Below are positions 34,581 through 44,777 of a DNA stretch of 64,000 bases, piece after piece. Positions within the stretch are counted from its first letter, which is position 1, and every line of letters begins with the position of its first letter. The notes beneath the pieces are model-generated. The model was not told the origin of the DNA and ran no database searches. It saw only the letters and a list, made by a program, of their open reading frames with translations. The position numbers and the translations under genes were made by a program. Source of the stretch: FEN-1297 sp964498065 (lineage in GTDB: Bacteria > Bacteroidota > Ignavibacteria > Ignavibacteriales > Ignavibacteriaceae); the NCBI GenBank assembly GCA_964498065.1, contig CAZCFZ010000017.1, forward strand, positions 1-64,000, written 5' to 3'.

Positions 34581-35234
34581 ATGGCACGTATTAAAAACCC
34601 AAAAGCAGATTTAAGAGCAAAATATCAGAGGATTTTTGAAATAAGTTTAATTATTTCCTTAGCACTTTTGATATTGGCTTTCAAATTCTTCCCTCATTTT
34701 GAAAAAACAAAAGAGATTGCTCAGGTAACTCAGGATTTGTTTAAGGTTGAAGATATTCAGCAAACAAGACAGGAAAACCGGCCTCCTCCGCCACCAAAAC
34801 CTGCTATTCCTATTGCTGCTCCTTCAGAGGATGTTTTGCAGGATGTCAATATCAGTTCTACGGAACTAGATGTGAATGCAAACGTTAGCGCTCCGCCCCC
34901 GCCGGCCAAAGAAGAAAAAACAGAAGAGCCCACTTATTTTGTTGCAGTTGAAGATATGCCGGAGCCAATTGGGGGAATAGCAGCTATTCAAAGTAAAATT
35001 GTTTATCCCGAAATTGCAAAAAGAGCAGGAGTTGAGGGTAGAGTTTATGTCTTAGCTTTTGTTGATAAAGAAGGCAATGTTACAAAAGCAAGAATATTGA
35101 AAGGCATAGGAGCAGGATGTGATGAAGCCGCTTTAAAAGCTGTTGAAGAAACCAAATTTAAACCAGGAAAGCAGAGAGGTAAACCTGTTAATGTCCAGGT
35201 ATCTGTACCTGTATTTTTTAGATTAAGTAATTGA
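34581..35234 (+). CDS. TonB-family energy transducer
   Basis: 217 residues. A cytoplasmic basic N-terminus, one membrane helix (about 22-41), a proline-rich periplasmic linker (RPPPPPKPAIP, APPPPAKEE) and a C-terminal TonB domain (about 125-217: IVYPEIAKRAGVEGRVYVLAFVDKEG..., VEETKFKPGKQRGKPV). It passes proton-motive energy to outer-membrane receptors such as the one at the end of the window. exbB and exbD are not nearby. Strong terminator after it. Confidence 0.92.
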   Translation: MARIKNPKADLRAKYQRIFEISLIISLALLILAFKFFPHFEKTKEIAQVTQDLFKVEDIQQTRQENRPPPPPKPAIPIAAPSEDVLQDVNISSTELDVNANVSAPPPPAKEEKTEEPTYFVAVEDMPEPIGGIAAIQSKIVYPEIAKRAGVEGRVYVLAFVDKEGNVTKARILKGIGAGCDEAALKAVEETKFKPGKQRGKPVNVQVSVPVFFRLSN

Positions 35235-35240
35235 ATTTTT

Positions 35241-35265
35241 AAAGCGCCTATCGGGCGCTTTTTTT
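35241..35265 (+). terminator. Rho-independent terminator of tonB-like gene
   Basis: AAAGCGCC / GGCGCTTT stem with a 5-base loop, followed by a run of T; it starts 6 bp after the stop codon. Confidence 0.92.
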
Positions 35266-35506
35266 ATAAGCATACTATTTTATAATTTTTTGTTATAAGT
35301 CTCGAAATAATTCTTTTAATCATTACTCATTCTCTGTTTTTTTTATTAATTACGGATATTTCTATATCAGCTATATTTATTTAAATCAATACCCGATTAA
35401 TCATTCGTTTCCCAATTTTATTATTTTATCTTACCTAAAATTCGATTTAATTTGTAAATGAGAATAACATGCTCATTGTATAAAAACAAGTCGGTATATT
35501 TATTGT

Positions 35507-36541
35507 ATGCGGTTAAAATTTTTACATTTAAGAAACAGATTCCTGATAACAATTTTTGCAAGTTTTATTTTGGCCGTGGATTTACTTTTCTTGTATTTTA
35601 TTAAATATAAAAATCAAGGCCTTCCATTTACTAATTTTTATATATTTTTTATCGGGAATTTATTTAATCTTGCTTTTACTCTTCTAACCATTTTAGGACT
35701 TTTAATTTATACTATTAAAAAAGAATCGAATTATAACAGTTTATATGTTATTGCAAATACTATAGTGATAACATTATTGCTTTTATTCGCCTTTTTAAGT
35801 ACAAAAATTAAATTACCTTTGCCCAATATTTATTTATTAGATCACCCATTAAATGAAATTTTTAAAGGTCTAATGTTTGTTCTTTTCCAATTTATGCAAT
35901 TTGTTTTTATGATGACTTTATGGATGGTCTCTTTTGGCGTAAAAGATTTAATAATGCTTAGGGGAGTGCTGAATTCCATAGTATTATTATTTTTATTACT
36001 TGCATTCTCATTTGTATATATAAATTTGAAGAAGGAAGATAATAAGAGATATAACGTGTCTAAGAATTCTATTAATGTAGCCGTAGTATTAGGTGCCGCA
36101 GTCTGGTCATATAATGCACCGAGTCCCAGCTTAGCTGCAAGGGTTGATAAAGCTGTTGAACTTTATAAAAAAGGAATAGTAAACAAGATTCAATTAACCG
36201 GCAGTAATGCACCGGGTGAGTTAAGCGAAGCAGAAGTAGCTTTCGATTATATAAAATTTTTGGATGTTAATCCGATAAATGTTTGGCTGGAGAAAAAAAC
36301 AGTTTCGACTTCGGGACAGATTGAATTTATTAAAGAACAAATTATGACAAAGAAAGATGTCGGTAATGTAATAATTGTATCAGACGGGTACCATCTTGCA
36401 AGAGTAGAAGAGATGTGCAGGTTTTACAATATCAATGCTGAAGTAGCTCCTTCAGATTTAAAATTAAGTTTTCAAGATGAACTTTACTATAAAATAAAGG
36501 AGAGTATAGCTTTAACGGTTTTCTGGTTTTTCGCTTTATAA
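35507..36541 (+). CDS. YdcF/SanA-family (DUF218) membrane protein
   Basis: 344 residues. The N-terminal half has about five membrane helices (roughly 14-32, 43-65, 82-97, 118-140, 150-170). The C-terminal DUF218 domain starts INVAVVLGAAVWS (about 188) and shows PSLAARVDKAVELY, LTGSNAPGELSEAEVA and VIIVSDGYHLARVEEMC, the family motifs. Related proteins (SanA, ElyC, YdcF) bear on cell-envelope integrity and vancomycin sensitivity in E. coli. Biochemistry unknown. ATG 35507 starts the reading frame; no strong ribosome site. Confidence 0.88.
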   Translation: MRLKFLHLRNRFLITIFASFILAVDLLFLYFIKYKNQGLPFTNFYIFFIGNLFNLAFTLLTILGLLIYTIKKESNYNSLYVIANTIVITLLLLFAFLSTKIKLPLPNIYLLDHPLNEIFKGLMFVLFQFMQFVFMMTLWMVSFGVKDLIMLRGVLNSIVLLFLLLAFSFVYINLKKEDNKRYNVSKNSINVAVVLGAAVWSYNAPSPSLAARVDKAVELYKKGIVNKIQLTGSNAPGELSEAEVAFDYIKFLDVNPINVWLEKKTVSTSGQIEFIKEQIMTKKDVGNVIIVSDGYHLARVEEMCRFYNINAEVAPSDLKLSFQDELYYKIKESIALTVFWFFAL

Positions 36542-36761
36542 TGAAGATTTTGGTCTCGGGGGAAATAGTTTTGTGAAAAATAATCTTTATTCAATATTCC
36601 GATACGGTTTTAGTTTGTAGTTTGTATCAGCCCTCCTTATTTTGATAATGTAATTTTTATGGATTTTTATTACTTTTTAAGTAATTTATGTTATATTTTT
36701 CAAGAAACGAAGAACATAAATATTTTTATTGATATTTTTAATTTATTGATGTGTAAAGGAT

Positions 36762-37244
36762 ATGTCCACTGTCTTTAAAAGGCGATTAGTCCGCGAAAAA
36801 GTACTGCAAATATTGTACGCTTATACTATGAATAAAGAATCTCTTGATACTTTAATAAACGGAATGCTTTCGGAAGTTTCGGAAAAGGTTGATAGGGATT
36901 TTGCCGATAATCTTGTCCATAGAGTACTGGCGCATAAAGATGAATTGGATAAAAAAATTAAAGAACGAGTAGCCAATTGGGAAATGAATAGGATTGCATT
37001 GATAGACAAAATTCTACTTAGAATGGGAATATGTGAAATTCTATATTTCCCGGATATTCCTCCTAAAGTTTCGATAAATGAAGCAATTGAAATTGCAAAA
37101 ATTTATAGTACTGCCGGCAGCGGCAAATTTATAAATGGAATTCTCGATGCAATTCTTTCGGAGTTAAAGGGATCCGGTAAATTAACTAAATCCGGAAGGG
37201 GTTTAATAGAAGAAAGCATTTCCAAACCACCCGCAAAGAAATAA
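36762..37244 (+). CDS. nusB: Transcription antitermination factor NusB
   Basis: 160 residues, all-helical. RRLVREKVLQILYAY at the N-terminus and ALIDKILLRMGICEILYFPDIPPKVSINEAIEIAKIYST in the C-terminal half (broken here for brevity of motif: IDKILLRMGICEIL and PPKVSINEAIEIAK) identify the family. It binds boxA RNA with NusE during rRNA transcription. A Lys/Ser-rich tail extends past the fold. The MFS gene follows after 4 bp, so they share a transcript. Confidence 0.94.
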   Translation: MSTVFKRRLVREKVLQILYAYTMNKESLDTLINGMLSEVSEKVDRDFADNLVHRVLAHKDELDKKIKERVANWEMNRIALIDKILLRMGICEILYFPDIPPKVSINEAIEIAKIYSTAGSGKFINGILDAILSELKGSGKLTKSGRGLIEESISKPPAKK

Positions 37245-37248
37245 TTCG

Positions 37249-38514
37249 ATGAAATCAAAAAGCAAAATTTTTTTCTGGACGCTGTTTGATTTTGCAAATA
37301 CCGCTTTTTCCGTAATCATTGTAACCGTTATATATTCAAAATATTTTTCAAATTATGTAGCAGGCGGAAAAAAGTGGCTTTGGGGTTTGGCCGTAAGCAT
37401 TTCAATGATAATAGCCGCAATGTTAAGTCCTCCCTTAGGCGCTATTTCGGATGTTTCGAGAAATAGGAAAAGATTTTTATTAATTTTTACGCTTGTTTCT
37501 GTTATTTGTACTGCTCTTATGTTTTATGTCCAAAAAGGGGATGTAATAATAGGCCTTGTGCTTTTTATAATCGCAAATATAGGTTTCGAAGCGGGCCTGG
37601 TATTTTATGATGCTTTTCTTCCTTATTTAACGGATAAAAAAAATTTTGGTAGAGTTTCAGGCTACGGATTTGCTATGGGGTATGTCGGTGCGTTAGCGGT
37701 ATTATTGATTATTATGGTTATGCTGCCGCCGGAAACTTCAGTGCATTATTATTTTTACATTAGATTATCTTTTGTAGTTGCTGCTGTGTTTTTCATGTTC
37801 TTTTCAATTCCTTTATTTCTATTTGTCAGCGAACCAAAATTAACCACCCAAATTAAAAAGAATTATGTCCGTGCAGGGATGAAAAAAAGCAGTGAAACGA
37901 TGAAAGCTTTATTTGTTCATAAAAAATATCCTTCGATCTCAAGATTTTTACTTGCTTTTTTTTTATATAATGATGCAATCATAACAATAATAGCTTTTGC
38001 TTCAATTTTTGCTTCAACCATTCTAAAAATGACCGACGATCAGGTAATTTATTTTTTTGTAATAGTTCAGAGCACGGCAGTTTTGGGATCTTTTGTTTTT
38101 GGAATAATATCCGATCACATTGGTCCCAAGAAAACCATCACCATTACTCTGGTAATTTGGATTGGCGTTATAATAGGCGCCTTCTTTGTACAAACTGTTT
38201 TTCAGTTTTATCTAGTAGGACTTTCAGCCGGACTTTCTATCGGATCTTCTCAATCATGCAGCCGAAGTTTAATGGCGTTGTTAACACCTAAGGAAAGAGA
38301 AGCAGAATTCTTCGGCTTTTACGATGGTTTGTTTGGAAAATCTTCTGCAGTAGTCGGCCCTTTATTTTACGGAATTATTTCCGACCTTTCGAATCAAAGG
38401 ATTGCAGCACTTGCCATAGGTTTATTTTTTATAGTTGGATTAATTTTACTTCAAGGCGTTCATGTCCCCAATTTTAAGAAGGAGAAAGCTGTAATAAGCG
38501 AGTATGCTGAATAA
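37249..38514 (+). CDS. MFS transporter, UMF1 (Atg22-like) family
   Basis: 421 residues, about 12 helices. FDFANTAFSVIIVTVIYSKY at the N-terminus matches the UMF1 family opening; SPPLGAISDVSRNRKR is the loop 2-3 signature of the major facilitator superfamily. The substrate of bacterial UMF1 proteins is unknown; the yeast relative Atg22 exports amino acids from the vacuole. Follows nusB by 4 bp. Convergent with the Sel1 gene. Confidence 0.9.
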   Translation: MKSKSKIFFWTLFDFANTAFSVIIVTVIYSKYFSNYVAGGKKWLWGLAVSISMIIAAMLSPPLGAISDVSRNRKRFLLIFTLVSVICTALMFYVQKGDVIIGLVLFIIANIGFEAGLVFYDAFLPYLTDKKNFGRVSGYGFAMGYVGALAVLLIIMVMLPPETSVHYYFYIRLSFVVAAVFFMFFSIPLFLFVSEPKLTTQIKKNYVRAGMKKSSETMKALFVHKKYPSISRFLLAFFLYNDAIITIIAFASIFASTILKMTDDQVIYFFVIVQSTAVLGSFVFGIISDHIGPKKTITITLVIWIGVIIGAFFVQTVFQFYLVGLSAGLSIGSSQSCSRSLMALLTPKEREAEFFGFYDGLFGKSSAVVGPLFYGIISDLSNQRIAALAIGLFFIVGLILLQGVHVPNFKKEKAVISEYAE

Positions 38515-38571
38515 TTGTTTAAACTCGGAATTAAAAACTTCTAATACTTGAAATATTAATAATAAATAATT

Positions 38572-40143
38572 TTAATTCATTCGAAATTCCGGGTTATCTG
38601 GCCGGATCGAATTGTATAATCCCTTTAATTGATTAAATGCAAACTGGCTGCCGCGCTCAGCGGCTAATCTATAAAATTTAACCGCCTGGGGAATACTCAA
38701 TTCAGTACCGATTCCGTTTTGATAACAATATGCCAAAGTAGCTTGAGCAAGAACGGAACCTTCATCCATTGATTTTTCAATTTCGGAAAAAGAATTATTA
38801 AAATTATTAGAACTTTCATGATTATTAATATTTGCAATCGCAATTCTAAGTTTAGCCTCACTGCTTCCTAAATTTACAGCTGCCTGCCAAATTGATATTG
38901 CATTAGACTTGCTTTTTTTCACAAACTTCCCGGTATAATAATCCAGTCCCAGTTCGTTTAATGAAGGTATAAAATTAAGTGCTGCCGAATTTTTAAGAAG
39001 TTTTAAAGCATCACTTTCAACTATTTGTACATTATATCCAAGTGTAAAGAGTCCGTACCATACAAACATTGCTTTAGGATCTTTTTTATCAGTCCGGTTT
39101 TTTAAAATTTCAAAAAAGTTATTATCTTTTGTCATCTTCCATAATAATACGGGTGATCTTGGAGAATCTAATTTAATTGCCCTTATATATAATTCAGCGG
39201 CTTTTATTAAGTCTTTCGGAAAATGAATTCCAAGTTCATATAATCGTCCCAGCAATGTTAACGCTTCAGGGCTGCCGGCATTAGCAAATTCTACTAATTT
39301 TTTCATACTCGTTGAATCGAACACCAAAGTAGTATCTTCTTTTTCACTTAAATGCATTGCATTAGCCAAACTGTCATTGCCCGGACGCAAAATATCTCTA
39401 AGAATAGTTTTGTTTGAAATATCGCCTACCGTATCGTTGACAGTATTGAAATCAATAAACACTAAACCGTTACCCGTGTTTAGTGTATTACCAGAAGAGT
39501 AATTTATGGAATTGGATGATGAGTCGTTTTTAGTTTTTGAAGATGAATTAGCCGAAGTATCGATATTTGATAAAGATATATTTTTTCTTAGTTGCTTCAA
39601 TGTTTCTTCAGCCGGTTTAAAACCATTTTCCGCAGATTTTTTTATCCAGAAATATGCTTTGCTCCAATTTCTTTCAATCAATAAATTATCGATGTAGCTA
39701 ATCCCCATTACATATTCGGCCTGTGGCATATCATTATTCGCGGCTATGTTAAAGTATTCAAACGCTTCAAAAGGATTCCATTTAATTCCCCAGCCGTTAT
39801 TCAAAAGAATTCCGTAGTTATAACATGCACCTGGTAAATTTTGTCTGGCGGCTTTTCCTATCCAATATGCAGCTTTAACGGTATCGGCGGGAAATCCCTG
39901 TCCCGAAATATATCTTAATCCAAGCTCATGTTGTGCTAAGGCATTACCTTCATTTGCTTTTTTAATTAAATTGAAATGCTGCCAAAGCTGATAAGATAAA
40001 TCCGGGTGATAGTAAAAAAAAGGAGTATCATTCGGACGATTTTTTTTGAATGCAAGACTTGAATCCCTGCTTTGAGCTTTGATTTGAATGCCCGACAGCA
40101 GTATAGCCAATATTAAAAAAAATACTCTTATATAATTTTTCAA
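38572..40143 (-). CDS. Exported Sel1-repeat protein
   Basis: 523 residues. Signal peptide 1-22 (LAILLSGIQIKAQS). At least five Sel1-like (TPR-related, about 36 residues) repeats: ALAQHELGLRYISGQG, GACYNYGILLNNGWG, EALTLLGRLYELGIHF, LNELGLDYYTGKF and LAQATLAYCYQNGIGTELS. A serine/asparagine-rich low-complexity linker (about 195-220) splits the repeats into two blocks. Such proteins act as periplasmic or surface scaffolds; partner unknown. Single gene on the minus strand. Confidence 0.9.
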   Translation of the reverse strand: MKNYIRVFFLILAILLSGIQIKAQSRDSSLAFKKNRPNDTPFFYYHPDLSYQLWQHFNLIKKANEGNALAQHELGLRYISGQGFPADTVKAAYWIGKAARQNLPGACYNYGILLNNGWGIKWNPFEAFEYFNIAANNDMPQAEYVMGISYIDNLLIERNWSKAYFWIKKSAENGFKPAEETLKQLRKNISLSNIDTSANSSSKTKNDSSSNSINYSSGNTLNTGNGLVFIDFNTVNDTVGDISNKTILRDILRPGNDSLANAMHLSEKEDTTLVFDSTSMKKLVEFANAGSPEALTLLGRLYELGIHFPKDLIKAAELYIRAIKLDSPRSPVLLWKMTKDNNFFEILKNRTDKKDPKAMFVWYGLFTLGYNVQIVESDALKLLKNSAALNFIPSLNELGLDYYTGKFVKKSKSNAISIWQAAVNLGSSEAKLRIAIANINNHESSNNFNNSFSEIEKSMDEGSVLAQATLAYCYQNGIGTELSIPQAVKFYRLAAERGSQFAFNQLKGLYNSIRPDNPEFRMN

Positions 40144-40856
40144 CTTTAAATCTCAGTGAATAAATAATTAATTATCTTCAAAATTCGATTACTATTCTCA
40201 GAATAAATATATCTTCTTGTTAATTATTTGATATAATAGTTAGACCAAATACATTCTAATAGGTTTAATGAATATTTTAACTAATCATTGTAATAAAACG
40301 AAACAAATTTAATTATAATTTTTATAATTTAAGAGATTATAATAGGGTAGTTATTTATTCAGAAAATTAAACTTATACTTTCTCAAATTCTTAGATAAAG
40401 TTTGTCTATTTAGTAATTTGTTTCACTTAAACTCAATATGCGTTTTTAATGAAATTTAACTTACAAAAATGAAAAAATAAAGGTTAATTTAGGAATTTAT
40501 GTGAGCAATTATAAAAGGATTATTAATAATATTATCAATATGCAAAATTATCGTACTTACCTGAAGTGAATTTTAATCTGATTGTTGTTAAATGATGAAA
40601 TTATGCTTTCCCGGACTTTTGAAATTCCAAAATGAATAAAAGATTATTGTAAATCACAAAGCTAATTTTTTCTACCGGTCATTTTATTGAATTCATTTAT
40701 AAAAACAAGTAATTTTGGCACTTCAATAAAATATATCAAACTATGGTAATAAAGGGGACATTTTTAATAAAAACTGATATTTCTTTAAGTTTTAATTAAA
40801 ACAAAATTGATATTCGTGATGAGAAATTCTATATTTGAAAAACAAAAACGGAAAAT
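40144..40856. other. 713-bp AT-rich gene-free region before pyrG
   Basis: The longest gap in the window, divergent between the Sel1-repeat gene and pyrG. No ORF with a plausible start and ribosome site, no tRNA fold and no hairpin with T-run. The only feature I can call is the pyrG promoter candidate at 40806-40837. A small RNA cannot be excluded by eye. Confidence 0.6.
40806..40837 (+). promoter_or_regulatory. Bacteroidetes-type promoter of pyrG
   Basis: ATTG (40806-40809), 20 bases, TATATTTG (40830-40837): one mismatch to TTTG-N19..21-TAnnTTTG and the same -7 box and spacing as before asnS. The start codon lies 20 bases downstream, so the leader would be short. Confidence 0.55.
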
Positions 40857-42482
40857 ATGGCCTCCAGAAATAAAGTTAAATTTATCTTTGTAACAGGCGG
40901 TGTCGTATCCTCTTTAGGAAAAGGAATCACTGCCTCCTCCCTAGGTCTCCTTCTTAAACAACGCGGTTTTAAAGTAACAATTCAAAAATTTGATCCTTAT
41001 ATAAACGTAGATCCGGGCACTATGAATCCATTCCAACATGGCGAAGTATATGTTACTGACGACGGTGCTGAAACCGATTTAGACTTAGGTCATTATGAGC
41101 GCTTTCTTGATGTTAATATGTCTAAAGCGAATAATACTACAACCGGTCTTGTTTATAATGAAGTTATTAATAAAGAGAGAAGGGGGGATTTCTTAGGTGC
41201 AACTGTGCAGGTAATACCGCATATTACGGATGAAATAAAGCAAAGAATGACTAAGCTAAGTGAACTCGGCGAGTATGACGTTATTATCAGTGAGATTGGC
41301 GGCACGGTAGGCGACATAGAAAGTCTGCCTTTTATGGAAGCTATGAGACAGTTAATGCTTCAGTTCGGCAAAAAGAATACAATGAACATTCATGTAACAT
41401 TAGTACCTTATATTGCCTCTGCAGGTGAAGTAAAAACCAAGCCAACCCAACATAGTGTTAAAAATCTTTTAGGACTTGGCATTCAGCCTGATGTATTAAT
41501 TTGCAGATCTGAAAAGAAATTAACTAAAGATATAAGAGATAAAATAGCATTATTCTGTAATGTTGATTCCAAAGCAGTAATTTCAGCTTATGACTGTTCC
41601 TCCATTTACGAAGTTCCTCTCGTTTTAAATAAAGAGAAGTTGGATCAGCTTGTTATCAAAAAACTTCATCTGCCTGATAAAAAAATTAAATTGGATGATT
41701 GGGATAATTTAGTTACTCGAATTAAAAGCCCTAATAAAACTGTTGAAATTGCTTTATGCGGTAAATATGTTGAACACATGGACGCTTACAAAAGTATTAT
41801 GGAATCTTTTGTGCATGCAGGTGCCGAGAATAACGCAAAAGTGAAAGTAAGAACTATAAGCGCGGAACTTTTCGAGACAGAAAATGCCTTCAAATTATTG
41901 GATGGTGTCCATGGAATTTTAGTACCAGGCGGATTCGGTGAAAGAGGAATCGAAGGTAAAATTAAAGCCGTTCAATATGCTCGTGAAAATAATATACCGT
42001 TTCTCGGTATTTGTCTCGGAATGCAGTGTGCCGTTATAGAATTTGCCCGGGATGTTTGCAAATTGCCCAAAGCACATAGCTCTGAATTTAAGAAAAATAA
42101 ATATAGTGTTATAGATTTAATGCCCGATCAAAAAAATATAAAAAATATGGGCGCAACAATGAGGCTGGGTGCTTACCCATGTATTTTACATGCTAATACG
42201 AATGCGCAAAAAGCATATAAAAACGATCAGACTTCGGAGCGCCACAGGCATAGATACGAAGTGAATAATAAGTTTAGATCGATTTTAACGGACCACGGGA
42301 TGGTTTTAAGCGGGTTATCACCAGACAGAGAGCTGGTTGAAATAATAGAATTACCTAATCACCCGTGGTTTTTGGGCTGCCAGTTTCATCCGGAATTAAA
42401 ATCCAGAGCTACCAAATCCCATCCCTTATTTAGAGAGTTTGTAAAAGCTTCTTTGGATTATGCCGAAGGGAAAAAAATATAA
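40857..42482 (+). CDS. pyrG: CTP synthase
   Basis: 541 residues, standard length. The N-terminal synthase domain starts VKFIFVTGGVVSSLGKGI (P-loop) and contains DPYINVDPGTMNPFQHGE and the GGTVGDIES motif; the C-terminal glutaminase has LGICLGMQCAVIEFARD with its nucleophile cysteine and a QFHPELKS histidine motif. It turns UTP into CTP with glutamine and ATP. Cytoplasmic. The next gene follows after 67 bp. Confidence 0.97.
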   Translation: MASRNKVKFIFVTGGVVSSLGKGITASSLGLLLKQRGFKVTIQKFDPYINVDPGTMNPFQHGEVYVTDDGAETDLDLGHYERFLDVNMSKANNTTTGLVYNEVINKERRGDFLGATVQVIPHITDEIKQRMTKLSELGEYDVIISEIGGTVGDIESLPFMEAMRQLMLQFGKKNTMNIHVTLVPYIASAGEVKTKPTQHSVKNLLGLGIQPDVLICRSEKKLTKDIRDKIALFCNVDSKAVISAYDCSSIYEVPLVLNKEKLDQLVIKKLHLPDKKIKLDDWDNLVTRIKSPNKTVEIALCGKYVEHMDAYKSIMESFVHAGAENNAKVKVRTISAELFETENAFKLLDGVHGILVPGGFGERGIEGKIKAVQYARENNIPFLGICLGMQCAVIEFARDVCKLPKAHSSEFKKNKYSVIDLMPDQKNIKNMGATMRLGAYPCILHANTNAQKAYKNDQTSERHRHRYEVNNKFRSILTDHGMVLSGLSPDRELVEIIELPNHPWFLGCQFHPELKSRATKSHPLFREFVKASLDYAEGKKI

Positions 42483-42549
42483 CTCTAAAATTGAATAATT
42501 CCATCTGCTTTTTAATATAGAACTCGGTATTACTCATAATATTAAAAAA

Positions 42550-44067
42550 ATGTTTAAAGTTTTTTATAATCTGAATAAAATATTCATCCCTTTAATATTC
42601 GTATTTTTAATTTACGAATCGGTCCCTATTAATGCTCAGCCGGCTATTTCAAGAGCTGTTAAAAAAGGTTTAGCGTACGGATATAATTTTGAATGGGTAA
42701 AATCGGATAATATTTTTCAGAGTCTTATAGATAATTATCCGAATGATCCTCGCGGTTACCATTTTAGAGCAAGTATTTACCTGTGGTATTATTTGAGTAA
42801 TCAGGACGAGAATGATTATAAAACTTTTGTATTATATTCAGATACTGCAATAGAAAAAGCGCGGGTTATTTTGAATAAAGATCCTGACAATGTTAACATA
42901 TTGTATATTTTAGGTTCTGACTATAGCTACAGAGCAATTGCATTTTCAAAATCCGAAAAATTTCTGGATGCGGTTTGGGCAAGCAAAAAATCAGAATCTT
43001 ATTTAAGTAGAACCTTGGAATTGGACTCAACATACTATGATGCCTATCTGGGATTAGGGTTATATAATTTTGCGGTTGGCCAAATTCCAAACGCATTCCG
43101 CTGGGCATTAAATCTTGCCGGTATTCATGGTGATAAAAAAACCGGGTTGGAGTATATAGAAAAAGCTGCGAGAGAAGGAAATATTTCAAAAGTAGAAGCC
43201 GAATATTATCTGTCGCAAATATTATCCGAGTTTTCGGATGACTATACGGCTTCTGCCCGCTATTTAAAAAATTTAATTTCCAAGTACCCTAATAATATAC
43301 TTTTCAATTATTCTTTTGCAGTCTTAAATATCAAAATGAGAAGGCTTAACGAGGCTCAAAAAATTTTGGTGAAAATTTTAAATCGCCCTGATACTACCTT
43401 CAAACAGATATTTTCTTTCTCGCGGTTTCTGATGGGCGACGTATTCTACAAAAAGAATATGTTTGATTCTGCAAAGGTTTATTATGAAAATTTCTTAAAT
43501 ACAACTACAGATAATGATTATGAAGGTATTGCATATTATAGGCTGGCTGTTTGCTTTGAAGTTACGGGAGACAGAGTTGATGCTAAAAAATATTTTGGAA
43601 TGACGGACAAAGGCAATATGGATATTGAAGATGACATTTTTGCAAAACGGAAAGGTGAAGTATATTTTAAACGGCCATTAACCAAAATAGAAATAAGTTT
43701 AATTAAGGCTAAAAATTATATCGACAGCGGAAAATACAAAATAGCTGTTGATTCTTTATCTTCATTGCTGGAAAAAATAAACACCGATGAACTTAAGGCT
43801 GAAGTTTATCTTTATCTAAGTGAAGCCAATTATTATTTGGGTAATTACAATGAATCTTTGAATTATGCTTTAACTTCGAAGTTATTGAATATTAATGAAG
43901 AAAAATGGATTAAGCCATTCGCCTGCTACTATGCGGCAAGAGATAATAAAAAAATGGGAAATACCGCGGCAGTTAAAAGTTTTTTAGATGAAGCCAAAAG
44001 CTTTTCGGACTATGATTACCAAAAGAAATTAAAGAATTTGCTTTTTGCCTTGTCCTCTAGCGAATAG
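42550..44067 (+). CDS. Exported tetratricopeptide-repeat protein
   Basis: 505 residues. Signal peptide about 1-29 (hydrophobic, ends VPINAQ). TPR-like helical repeats throughout: NDPRGYHFRASIYLWYY, YDAYLGLGLYNFAVGQIP, YEGIAYYRLAVCFEVTGD, LKAEVYLYLSEANYYLGNY. No catalytic motif. Probably a periplasmic scaffold protein; partner unknown. It sits between pyrG and purN in the same direction. Confidence 0.88.
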   Translation: MFKVFYNLNKIFIPLIFVFLIYESVPINAQPAISRAVKKGLAYGYNFEWVKSDNIFQSLIDNYPNDPRGYHFRASIYLWYYLSNQDENDYKTFVLYSDTAIEKARVILNKDPDNVNILYILGSDYSYRAIAFSKSEKFLDAVWASKKSESYLSRTLELDSTYYDAYLGLGLYNFAVGQIPNAFRWALNLAGIHGDKKTGLEYIEKAAREGNISKVEAEYYLSQILSEFSDDYTASARYLKNLISKYPNNILFNYSFAVLNIKMRRLNEAQKILVKILNRPDTTFKQIFSFSRFLMGDVFYKKNMFDSAKVYYENFLNTTTDNDYEGIAYYRLAVCFEVTGDRVDAKKYFGMTDKGNMDIEDDIFAKRKGEVYFKRPLTKIEISLIKAKNYIDSGKYKIAVDSLSSLLEKINTDELKAEVYLYLSEANYYLGNYNESLNYALTSKLLNINEEKWIKPFACYYAARDNKKMGNTAAVKSFLDEAKSFSDYDYQKKLKNLLFALSSSE

Positions 44068-44151
44068 TCAAAATTTATAAATAGATTAGTAATCATACTT
44101 TTTTTATTTTACGGTTTAATTATTTAAAATTAATTTAAAAATTGATATAAT

Positions 44152-44757
44152 GTGAAGGTAGCTGTATTTGTTTCGGGACGAGGTTCAAATCTTAAAGCAT
44201 TAATAGATGCGCAAATAAAATTTGGCAAATATGATATAAATGTTGTATTTAGCGATAAAAAAAATTGTGCTGCTTTTAGTTTAGCTAAAGATCATAATAT
44301 AAAGACATTAAACCTGGGTAATGATGAAGGATCTATCAGCTATGGGGCCCTTACTAAATTTTTAATAGACAATGGAATAGAGTTAATTGTTCTTGCGGGT
44401 TTTTTAAAACTCATTCCTGAAGATGTAATATCTGAATTTCATAATAAAATTATAAATATTCATCCTGCTTTATTACCGTCTTTTGGCGGTAAAGGTATGT
44501 ACGGATTAAATGTTCATAAGGCAGTTTATGAATCATCTGCCAAAGTCTCGGGTGCAACAATTCATTTTGTAGATTTAACTTATGATACCGGTAAAATAAT
44601 TGCACAGAAATGCGTGGATATTTCAGATGTTAAATCGCCTGAAGAAATTGCCGAGAGAGTTTTGGAAATTGAACATCAACTGCTGCCTTATGTTGTTGGA
44701 AAAATGGCGGAAGGTAAAATAAAAATTATCGACGGCCGTGTACTTATTCTTAATTAA
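44152..44757 (+). CDS. purN: Phosphoribosylglycinamide formyltransferase
   Basis: 201 residues from GTG 44152 (a nearby ATG is in another frame and runs into a stop). VFVSGRGSNLKALIDA binds GAR; VLAGFLKLIP, then NIHPALLPSFGGKGMYGLNVH (the NIHPALLP asparagine-histidine pair) and the DTGKIIAQ aspartate motif are catalytic. It transfers a formyl group from 10-formyl-tetrahydrofolate in purine synthesis. purH follows after about 20 bp: a two-gene purine unit. Confidence 0.95.
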   Translation: MKVAVFVSGRGSNLKALIDAQIKFGKYDINVVFSDKKNCAAFSLAKDHNIKTLNLGNDEGSISYGALTKFLIDNGIELIVLAGFLKLIPEDVISEFHNKIINIHPALLPSFGGKGMYGLNVHKAVYESSAKVSGATIHFVDLTYDTGKIIAQKCVDISDVKSPEEIAERVLEIEHQLLPYVVGKMAEGKIKIIDGRVLILN

Positions 44758-44777
44758 TAAATAGATTGGAAAATATA